Both the position numbers and the translations under genes were made by a program. A stretch of 64,000 nt of DNA from assembly GCA_963513935.1 (NCBI GenBank), contig OY740774.1:22959949-23023948 (forward strand). The letters are read 5' to 3'. Position 1 is the stretch's first letter. Each line of letters starts with the position of its first letter. Origin of the DNA: Aphrophora alni. Its lineage: Eukaryota > Arthropoda > Insecta > Hemiptera > Aphrophoridae. This document shows positions 42,501 through 54,500 of the stretch, one piece after another. The notes under the pieces were generated by a model. It saw only the letters and a program-made list of their open reading frames with translations, ran no database searches and was not told where the DNA came from.

Positions 42501-45500
42501 AACTTGGTGTTTCAAATTGTTGAAAAGATAAAAATAGCCATGAAAGTGTACAAATTGAGATCATTTTTTAAAAAATTAGTATGTTTTGTATTACAGTCAC
42601 TTATTGTAGGACTAACATTTGGTTTCTCTTCTTGTTCCTTATTATGGGAGTTGTTTACTGTTTGATACTTATCTTTAAAATGACTCATGAGTAAGCAATT
42701 ATTGCCCAGTAGTGCCTGTTTAGTACAAGGTCAGCATGTTTGAACAAGGTCATCCACTACACATCTTTATTCTATAACTTGACTTTATTGATTTCCCTGA
42801 TAGAGAAATTATAAATAATTTTTTGTATGAAATATTGAGCTTTCATTTAATTTAAATTCTTTGTTGGTTTACTGAAAACTGATTAACACAGATTGTATCA
42901 CAATTATATTCCAGTTTAAGATTTTATCACTCTATTCTGACTCTCAATGTGTTAAATTCTTAAAAAGATATTATAAGAAAAAATGGCGTCATTTTCATAA
43001 AATACTTGACTATAAAATGTTGACTACTTAAAATAATTGTTAGATAAATTTACTTATACATACATGCACAAAATGAAGCTCAAAATTTATTGGGTGAAAT
43101 TGCCATAAGACCAAAACTAAATATTGAACCATTGTAAATATTCAAATATCGCAAAATCGGTAAAAACAATTTTAGTGAATGTGGATATTTACAACCCAAA
43201 CAATTAAACTGTAACACAAGTAAAACAAAGTGGTGATTTGTGAATCATTTGTAAAACTAAAAACTCACCTGACAGTGGTCAGGGTTTATTTCAGTATTTT
43301 CAAGTTACTCACAAACCAAAATTTTCTTTTATTTTAGTGGTTTTTGTGGAATATTGTATTTTCATCCATTTGGTGATTGAAGTTTCCATAAATGTACCTC
43401 ATTACAGTTTATTTACCATTTTTGTTTGGGTTATGAATTTTCATTTCTCAAGTTATGATTTTCTTGTGTGAGGTGACTAACAATGTGTTTTGTTTGGTAC
43501 GTAGTAGGCTACATTTTAACAAAATTGTTTTTCAATAATAATTCGAATTTGCCCCTAATCGAACAAGTTTTATTAAGTTCCAGTGATTGTGGTTAGGGGC
43601 AAATTCGAATTATTATTGTGAATCTCACCACAGTGCTCAACAAGATTGTATCAAAATTGTTTTAAGTCGATTTTGAAAAATCAGAATTTTGAAATTTGGT
43701 CTGTTGTGTGAGGTACTTCAAAATTTTGAACAAAATGCCTTAAGATATGGCCAAAATGTGTCTATATATAATACTAGCTTATTTGTTTCGAGACAGAGAT
43801 TTCACAGACTACTCTTTTGTACAAAGATAACCTATTATTAAATTTTCTTTTGTGTATTATGAGAAAGTAAAAATATGAAAATTTTAAACAAGGATAGAGA
43901 TTCTGTATTGTTACGGGAAATGTTTTAAAGGTATTTATTATCTTTATGTGTGAATGACACATATTATGTAAGGGTACTTGTATGAGAGTAAAATTATTCC
44001 ACTTTTATAGCTGAATAGGTCCCATTTTGGAAAGCTTAAATAAGGGTCTAAATTCTGAAAATTGTAATACCAGGAATATTTTTTCATAAAAGTTTTATAT
44101 GTGATAGGAATTGATCATGTTTGTCAAGAAATCACAAAACAAAAAATAAATTATTGTTCATTTAGTGTTCTGAAATAAATTTTGCTATACACTGGTATGA
44201 TTTTGTTGTTATTCTATGTTGTAGCCTACTTTAATAGGCTACAGTATTCAATCCCATATTTATCAAGATTGCATGTACAGATGTTATATAAAACATTTAA
44301 GTCAATACTTGGCAATTTTAAACTGTTAATTATGACGAAGCCTGACATTGATATAATTCAAACATGAATGTTCCAATTAAATTCATTGTAATCCCCCCAT
44401 TGTTCATGTATTATCTTTTAATATATAGCTGTGCCTGTTTTTTCTTTATGCAATTTAAATTTTATTGAAACTTAAAGCATTTAAATATAATTATTAATTA
44501 ATACATAATTATAGAGTAGTATTAATAATAAACATTTTTTTTATATTCTATACTTTCAAAGTATTATTTTCAGAACAATATTTATACACGTTTTTCTAAA
44601 TGTGGAGAAAAAATGTTTAATATGTTTACTGCTTAGTATGAGTGCTCAGTTGTTTCCTGTCATGGTTCATTTTGGTGAATTTTGTCATCTTACTTTTCCT
44701 AGTTTGTTGATGACGTTCAAACTTTGTAGACTAAATAAAATTTTAAGTTTATTGTCAATCCATTCTAAGAAGAAATACAGTTGAAACACATAAACTGACT
44801 TAGCGTTTCAGTATAATCTATGATTTCATTTTACACTTGTTGGGGTAAATTTTGTTTTTTAATTAAACCTTAAGAGTCAAATAATTTTAAATGTTGAAAA
44901 TGAGAAACTCCTATAAACAACTTTACATCAATAAGAATATTTAGAACCAAGGCTAAAGTGCAAAAATAGAATTTTTTTTTAAATTTTGTTTAGTCTAGGC
45001 TATTTATACTATATAATATTTAGTTATTTAATTTTATTTACATTTATTATCTGTTGTCTATTGTCTATGTTCATCTTTTAGTGAAATCATATATATAAAT
45101 CTTTTACCAAATTCATTTGTCAAGAGTATACATCTATATTCTAGACAAGAGAGGGTTAAAAAATAAAACCAAATATCATCTTTCATTCGAAGTTAGTTGA
45201 ATGAAATACAGTAGGAAGTTTTTCCTTTATAGCTTGCTCTCAGCCTGATTTCTTTAATATGAACTGCTCTTAATTTTGTCATCATTGTAAACTAATTAGA
45301 CTTCCGGTGTTTGAACCATTGTAAAGTAATAATTATTGTTATAGCAGACAGTTGGTCTAAAATGCTTTGATAAGTAAATTTCTAACTATTATACTAAAAT
45401 TCTATAATCTATTATTAATTTATAGGTATTATTAAAATAGCTTCTTCCCTCAACTTTTCTATTTGTATATTTTATGATTGGACTGTCTATGATATATAAG

Positions 45501-48500
45501 CTTTTTGTCTGGAACTTTTTTTCTACCTGCAGAGTAAAATGTTTTTCAATTGTCATTTCATACAACTTCCAAATGAAAAGGTGTACCATTATCAAAGATA
45601 AATCACTTAAAATTATAGTATTAACTTATTGTAACTTGTATATATATCTTACTTACCTGGTTAGATCTAATATGGCCTGAAGTTTATCAACATTATTATG
45701 ATACTAAATGTATTCACTGTTATTATTATTGTTATGCATATTTTAGGTATATGAGTTTCTTATCCCAAGTGTATATTTAATAGCCTAAATCCAAAGGGTT
45801 AATAATACATTTTTGTGGTTATGTTTGTTAAGTAAATGAATATGAATAATAATTTGCAAGTAAACAAAACATATTAAACAACTAATTCAAACACTGCATC
45901 TTAATATCTATAGTAGGTGAGAAATTTCTTGCAAGATCAACAACATTTTCAAATAAATAAACACCCAGTAATTGTGGATATTATATCCTTTATTTTAATA
46001 ATTATTTATGTAAACATTCATTAATTACATTAATGAAACAAACATACAACTGTTTTGTTTTTCATAATGTCTTCTTCGTTGAACAAGTTATCGCCTGTTT
46101 TTTCAATTGTTTAATTTTATTCATTAAAATTGTAGGATCGATTATCAATCTATTACAAAGTTGTTTTAATTAATAAAGTATTATTTTGTATCAACCTTAT
46201 AGGAGTTATAATGCCCCAAGATAATAGCAATTATATTACAACATATATCAACTATGTTGCATTATTTATTGTAATCTGATATCTGTAATGTTCATATACA
46301 CTGATAACAGTAATAGATATAATTATTAATGACAAAAGATTGTAAAGTTCAAATCTTCCATTTAAATTCCACTGTTCATTATCATTATATTCCTTTTAGT
46401 TGCAAAGTATCTTCAGAAATACTTGCTCTTTTTTTATTGGTTAATGGAAAAAACGTTAATTCATAAATCCAACATATCCAATGTTTCTCATTTTTTGTTT
46501 TTGTAATTGTAAAATATATACTGAGTATTCCACGAATTTTTTAATTGAATTGCCGAACATATGAAACCAGACAAATTTTAAACTTGTAGTTATGTTCTAT
46601 TATTTGGGCAGTTTAATTTAGTAAATTTCCTATTTTTTTTTTCAATTGAAATGTTTGTTCGTATGCTATGTTTTTGTTAAATTTATTAAAATTGATTGGT
46701 TTGTTTGTTTTCTTTCAGCTTTGTGTAGGACAAAGAGCAAAGCTAACTTGCTCTCCTGACTTCGCTTATGGATCAACTGGACACCCAGGAATATATCCTT
46801 TGATTACTGCTTTATATAGTTATAGTGCATGTCTATTAGTAAAGTTATAAATACAGGACTTTTTTATAATTCTTACCACCATTGGGATCTCTTAAAATAT
46901 TAATCTCAGAAAAAAACTTTAAATGAGGAACTTTCCTCTCATTTTTGTGTGGTCTTTAACAAAAGTATTTGTTGGTCTTGAGTATTTTTTGATAAACCCA
47001 CTTGTTTAGGAGTGACAGGCTGTCATATTTATCTCGAACATTTGACGATGGATGCATTTTCGGGAAGAGATTTTCCGTGCTTCCCATTGTTGAATCAAGT
47101 TAAAAATTTTATTAGGTACAGTCTAGGCAGTGTAAATACCAATGCAGTTGAAACTACTTCTAATATAAACTACTATATTATATAATATAATATAAACTAT
47201 AAATATATGATAAAACTACTATCATATAAAACTACTTCTAATCTACCATAATTATAAGATTTTTAGGGTTGTTTTTCATCTAAATTTTATTAAAATGAAA
47301 TTTAACCCTACAAAGGCCGCATGTTAAATTTCTTCGTTTGTTTAAAAATTAATTAAATATATTATTTGTATACAAAACCTAACTTATAAGATATCATTTT
47401 TCTCAGAAAGATGCATAGAATCCATCTATGTAATAAAAAAAAAAAAAATTGAAACGGTTTTGGAGTAAGTATGTTACATGTCAAAAACGAAGTTACCAAT
47501 TTTCAGGAAAAACCTGTATATTCCAAAATCAATAGCTTACTACCTTTTTCTAAGATATACAAAAGTTTTGTGTAATATTTTTGAATATATTTAGGGGGGA
47601 AAAAAAAAATTTGTTATATTATCAAAAAAACAAAAAATAGTTTACGAAAAAAGGTAAAATGGTCATTTTTATTTCAAAAAATCACTAAAAATAGTAATAT
47701 ATATCTTATACAAAAGTTCTATATCTCATTATGTTCAGAAAGGTGCATAGAATGTAGGTGTGTAGTGAAAAAAATTGTTAGATGTATCACATTTGGTGTT
47801 TTTTGGTCAAATACCAAAAAATCGAAGAGTAACGGAGCAGAAATTTCACAGAAATGGTAATGAATAACATACTAATAGATTTTTAGGATTTTTTTCAACC
47901 ATTTCTTGAGATTTGTCATATATTTGTGAATATATTTAGGGGAAAAAAATAATAATATGTTACATTTTCTAAATAAAAATACCGATTTTCCCTAAAAAGG
48001 TAACTTTTACAAGTGAGGTTAGGTTTGTAACCTCCACAATTTAGCTTCACTAGTAACAATCTGAAGATAGGCCAAAGACAAAATCAATATATTTTACTAA
48101 GAAAAGATATACTTTACAAAGAATAACACACATATTCACTTTTATAATCATATAAAACACTAAATATAAGAAAATATGCATATAGGCTACACTTACAATA
48201 TTGGCCTAGGTTATCCCAAATATGAACCGTTCAAAAACTAAACTATCACTAAAAAACATAAGCTTTAGATATAAAAACACATATATTGTAACTTGTATAC
48301 ACAATTTATATACAATTTGTATACACAAACCTTCAAAATAACAAAAATCTAATCCCAAAACCAATATTTGCCACGCCAAATATTAGTGTTCACGTCAGAC
48401 ATTTTCTACGTTTGGACGTTGGACTTCACTTCAAAACAACAAATTGTAAGTAAGCAATATCTCAACTCAAGTGGTACCAACTTATAGAATGGAATTTCCC

Positions 48501-51500
48501 CTACAACTTAGTGTAAAGAAAAATAATTTTAAAACCAAAGAGAAACGAATACGTGTATTCCTAACACTGCCAACTGTATTTCGTCTCGTCAAGTTTGTTC
48601 TACGTTCAAGTAGGAATATCTCTGGATCTATGAGACGCAGAAAAATTTGTAATCTACGGTTGGAAAGAGAAACATGTGATCTATAGAACAGTGTTTTAGT
48701 TGAAATAAATGACAGAAAAATAGAGTTGAATTTTTACCGGGAAAAATGGCGTCGCGCTAACGATTAGGCGCAGAGTTCAAATCTACGATTTTACGCATCA
48801 AAAATATGCGAACTTCACCAATTTTTGGAATATTATTTATAACTTTTGTGGTATTTTTTTTGCATGATTATGCATCTACGGAACATTAGCTTTCCAACGG
48901 TATTTTATTTATTGCAATCGGACAATTTTAAGTGGGCGTAACGTTGAATTGCAAAATACGTGTTTTATAGACGGTGCCTAAGTTATTGGACCAGGCCTGG
49001 GTCCAATCTGGGTCCGTTAACCGTTGGAGGGTTAAATTAAAACTTCAAAGAGAATACACATACAAAACAATAGAAACTTGTTTAATAGAAAAACGCTTGT
49101 TTGCAAATACAGTAATAAGCTTTACAATAACTGTTTAGTGTCCACCATCTGTGTAAATACAAGCATATGTGCCCTTTTAAATACATCATTCACAGCCTTA
49201 TATAAGGTGTTATAATGTACTCCATAAAGAATTTATCCCACTCTTGCCACCATGTCTGCCACTGTAGTATTACATAATTTATAAAGTTCATATTTTAAAT
49301 TATCTCCCAAAATTTTTTCGTAGGAATTAAGTCTGGGGACCTTGCTGGCCTTGGTATTGGCCCAGGAAAGTGATTGTTCAAATATTCGGTTACTATTACA
49401 CTCTTATGCGCTGGTGCGGCATTTTGTTGGTGCATCAACTGAGCTCTGACATCTAAGAATATATTCTTAATTGAGTTTAACAAAATGTTTTCTAAAATAC
49501 GTATCTAGTATTGTGTTATTCAATGCAGCACACCAACATTGACTGAAAATCTAACCTGGTAATCTGACTTTCTGTCATGGCTAAAAGATTCTCTGTATTA
49601 TCTAAAAGTATTATTGTTTTATTACACGTTTTTCATAATAGAATTTACAAATGCTGAATAGCTTTAAATGTTGGAAGTTTATATTCTTAGTTAAAAAAAC
49701 TGTACTGTTGCAAGTGATATATTATATCAAGATAGATATCTTGATAGACATGCACCAAAATGTAGCTTTTTAAAAAGTGATTGAAAATTTAGCAACCTCT
49801 GGGTTTAACAAAGAGTAAGCACAGTTGTTAATGAGGAACTTGAGACAAACCACAAGTTCACATGTAAGAAATAAGTCATATACAACAAAGCTATATTAAA
49901 AATAACAGTTGTTAATTTAGCATGCAGTGCATTATTAAAGAAACAGTTAATACAATTAGTTTAATTTACTTATTCGGGATAAATAATGATTTGTAGAAGT
50001 CTAGTATATTTATAATTTAATACTTAATTAAAACATGATAAATATGGTTTCCTCTAGCTATTTATTTAATTCTCTGGTGTAGTAGACAACTACCAAGAAA
50101 TTATGTTTTTAAATTTTTGACAATATTCTTTTATCCTTTCAATTACAAAAAAGCCATTTTATTTGTTGTTAAAATAGATATTAAAAAAAAATTGTTGTAA
50201 ATTAATGGTTTTCAAGATTTTAACATTTAAAAATTTTACACAGCTGTCATTTTAAAAATAATACAAAAATGTCTAAAGTTCGTAAACACTATACAAAATA
50301 CGGGTTCCCATTAAACATTTAGAAGTTGGCCACCATTTTGGATTTTGGTACCGCTTATTTCAAGTACATAAATTAATGAGGACAAAAATTGAGGAATTTA
50401 AAGTTTTCTTTAAGATTAATAGTTTGAGATCCCAATATTAGCACAGTTTAACCCTTTAACTGCTGGCTTTTTAAGGCCTGGTCCCTTGTCACTGCTGGGT
50501 TTTTTGGCTTATTTTTTATAATGTACTAGCAACTTAAAAAATCGTATAAAATAGTGTATAATGACTAGGGTTATAATATTTCTTGGTTATAATATATGTT
50601 GGTTTTCAAAAAGGGAGGGGGGTGTAAAAAGAGTGTTGTGAGGGGAGGGAGGGGGGGTGTACTATAAGACTAAGATAATTATAATAAACCAAAGAATACT
50701 CACCATCAAAAGTAAAAACAGAATTTATATTGAACACGTTTAGATATTTTCAATAAAAATAAAATAATAAATATTTACAAACTGTAAATAGATTGGCCTC
50801 AAACTGTGCGAGAGGGAAAGGGCGAGGCAATGGAACACAAGGAGGTGCAGCTACTCCCCCCCTCCTGCAAAAGTTGTAAACAACGAGTGTCAGATTACAG
50901 TGCAAGCCAGTCAGCCAGTCTACAGTGAAGCAGACAACAGTCACGTCCGAATTATCGTCGGTTTCTTTCGGCATAAAACACGAGGAGTATATATACGCCA
51001 ATAGCAGTTACCCGGTTCTGTGTTACGGACGTATATCTACGTCTACAGCAGTTAAGGGGTTAAAGAAACATCCTGTATAGTCTCCCGAAAAGTAGCCGGT
51101 GGGTTGCTTTACTTCTTCCCCTGCAATATTTTGTTCAAAACATCTTGAAAATAAAATTTGAGAAAGTTTGTATTAACCTTTCCTGTACCTTTTGAAAGTT
51201 TGTACCTTTTGGGGGTTTTTTAATTAAATTGGAGTGAAAAATCATATATTTTCACTCCAATATATATATTTGTGTAACTTATCATGGATTGAATTTTCAT
51301 CAATTTCCCTTACTCCTGATGAATGTCAGGATATAAAATCTAATAGACAATATCAGTAGAGTTTATTTTCAATTCAAAATTACAAAGACTAAACATTTTT
51401 TAACAAATAGATTTTTTGTAGTTACAGGTATATAAGCATGATATTGCTGTTCCTATTTGGCTGAAACGGTTATCAGAAATTTCTCAGACTCAACTTGTGT

Positions 51501-54500
51501 GGAGAAGGTGAAATTAATTCCAGATAAATTTTCAACTGCCCATTCATAAAGTTGGATAGGTGTTAAAATTTGGTCGTCATTTGGACATTGTTGGCTTGCT
51601 CTTGCAGCAAGTTTCTTCACTGAGCCCCCAATTCCATCACATGGTCCTTTTTCCATGGGCAGTAGCGGAAACATGCCATTCTGCCTCTACACCAAAGTCT
51701 TGCTTATGATAACATAAGTTTATAAAAAATTTTAATTTTTACATTGTGTAGTGCAACCATCTGAGTAATAAAAAAAATCTTTTTTATCACTGATTGAAAC
51801 TTTGTTGTCATGAATTCGACAAGTTTTTTCTGGAATGTATACACAGAAACAGTGTTTTATGCTCAGCGTCTCCCCGTCCCCGCCGACGTCTTGGGTGCCA
51901 CTCCTCCCCTGAGCTGGTATTTATGCTGACCAGCAGCGTCTCCCCATCCCTGCCAACGTCTTGGATGTCAGTGATCCTCTTTCTAGGTCACTAGCAGTTT
52001 ATATAGAGCTTCACTATCCATGCAAGCTAAGCAGTTGCAACACTTTTTTTCAATTATTTCTCAATAACTACCACACGTCTGATATTGAAGAATTAACTGG
52101 TGCTAACATTTGACTATTATTTGTTAATAAAATATTGTTTGGCGTCGAGAGAGTGGGAAAAATATATTTAAACTAATTAGAAAAATGTTCACTCTAAAAT
52201 TAATTAGTCGATTAATTTTAAAATATTCAAATTAGTTCATGATAAATTTTAAGCTCGGAGGACCATCCACAGAAAAGCTGTGGAACTTTAATGTTTATAA
52301 AATATGTAATACACACAATGTACAATGAGATTTAGACCAATTAATAATAATGTTATTTGTACTGAAAGATGTCACAGTTACCTTGAATAAAATGGCGAGT
52401 TTCCTCTGCACGTGTCCGATGCTGAAGAGAAGATCTACGTTGATACCTAGCTAGGTTTGTAGTAAGCACAGAGTACACAGTACAATTAATTACTAATTGG
52501 TCTTGTAGTTAATAATAAAAGAAAAACACAAAATAAGTTCACTTTCGCGAGATAACACGCACACTGAGTTCGCACACGCGTAAGAGTCTAGAGTAGAGTT
52601 CATAACTAGTTACAAATTAAAGAGTCTTTTGAGCGAACGCTAGTTATGGTTAATTAGCGCATATTTCAAATAAAGTTGAAATACGAGAGAGCGAGAGAGA
52701 GAGAGAGGAGATCATAGTTCATAAAACATTTTGAACTAGATTCGTAACCGGCGTCACCACACACGTCGAATTACGCACACATCGGAGTATATGTGTTCCT
52801 CTTGAGTTGAAAAGCCAGACTACCCTTAGCGCTTGTAACGCGTCGCGTTGGCTCACTAATTAGCCCCTTCGTTCTCGATGTGAGAACCAATCGGAGATCG
52901 GTTTATAGCGATTGACCAATGGTGAAATATTTTAGAGGGACTTTGAGGAATGATGTATTGTGGGCTGACGTCATTGACTTTGCAACAATTTCCCATCGCA
53001 TGGTTTTCACACGGGAAGTATCGCGATCATATTGAAGGGGCACGAAGAAAATCAATAAATTATCAATTTTGCACTTAACAAATATTTTCTAAAGTTATAA
53101 GTATTTTCTTATCCTAAATCCTAACAGTATATTGTCACATGATCACTTGCCCAGTGGAAACTTTGAGATTCGTCCTGAATGATAATATCATAGTTTTCAG
53201 AGAAATCTAGGTTTACTACAAACTCAGACTTTTTAATATTTTCTTTTTGTCATTAATGAATGATGACTGCTGCTTTGCAATAAAATCGTGTTTTTTTTTA
53301 AATGGTCAGTTTATCAAAAGAAAATATCTATAAAATCTTCATTAGATTTCTGGAAAGTTTCGAAACTGCAACGATCAACAGACACCCACTGACGATAGTG
53401 ACATTTTCTATAAAATTTTCTTCAAAAGCCTCTTCAATGATTTTGCGAATTGGGGCAACACCTGGGCATTCTGTACATTCTCTTATATAGCAATTAATGT
53501 TTGGTGGATTACACAGAATGTTTGCCAAATGGTGTTTATAAGTATTTAGTTGTCCATTTGTTAAAGCTCCTAATTTCGTATTTTCTACCATTAACTTCAA
53601 GTTGGAGGATTATGCAATCACAGACTGAATGTGAACCACTTTGGCCTGCCAGTATGCAATATTTTGGTTGAAGCTCTGCAAATTTTGAAAAGGCTATTGT
53701 AATATCTTAGAATCTTTCCTTAAACAATAAGTAAGCTTCCTGCCAGTATGCAATATTTTGGTTGAAGCTCTGCAAATTTTGAAAAAGCTATTGTAATATC
53801 TGAGAATTTTTCTTTAAGCAATAAGTAAGCTTCCTTCAGATTACACAATATTAGTAGTTTTGACATTTTTTGTTTTAATTCCATTCAAATCGACTACAGT
53901 CAAACAAGTCCTTAATACCAGGCATTAATTCTGTTTATATCATTACTTTCATTATATGACTTAACAGTATCGACAATAGCTCTTGACAATTCTAGGCTTT
54001 GGGTTAGGGGCTTTCAAAAACACCCTTTTCTTTTAATTTTTTTTTGCCTGTCACCATATAATTTGGTGCATTAAATTCCCGCATTATTTTCCCAATTCCC
54101 CATTTCTCTGGGAGAGACGCAAGTATCATTAACCTTTTATCTCTATTTGTTGATGTGGAAAACTATTCTTTGAGGTTTTGTAAAACTGACATCTAAATTC
54201 TCATCATCACTAGATGAATCTTCAGCTGCTAAAAAGAGTTTACGCTTCAATGCGGAGTTTATCTTTTTTGCTTTCTCTGTAGAATAATGCTTAGGGTGAA
54301 ATTTCTTAATGTTAATAGGAGACTCTTCTAGTTCAACTATTGAAGTTTTCAATTGTTCAATTACAATTTTTGAATGTAAAGAAAAGGATGGGTTATGTGG
54401 CTGATTTTGTGGGAAAATCACAAATTTTGATTCCTTTATGTATTTTAGAATACAAACTTAACATCCAAGATGTTACATTTCTCAGTCTCTTTTTATCCAT

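Larger units (their letters stand above)
38237..46718 (+). other. FKBP12 intron 3 (about 8.5 kb)
   Basis: Donor GTAGGC, acceptor TTTCTTTCAG. Beyond the MITEs listed I see only AT-rich sequence and no gene. Confidence 0.7.

Noticed and set aside
46668..46850. A 60-codon frame over FKBP12 exon 4 that reads on into the intron
   Set aside because: Its tail replaces the conserved FKBP12 C-terminus; the AT-AC splice explains the exon end.
50750..51001. 83-aa minus-strand frame
   Set aside because: Entirely inside a MITE with clear inverted ends.
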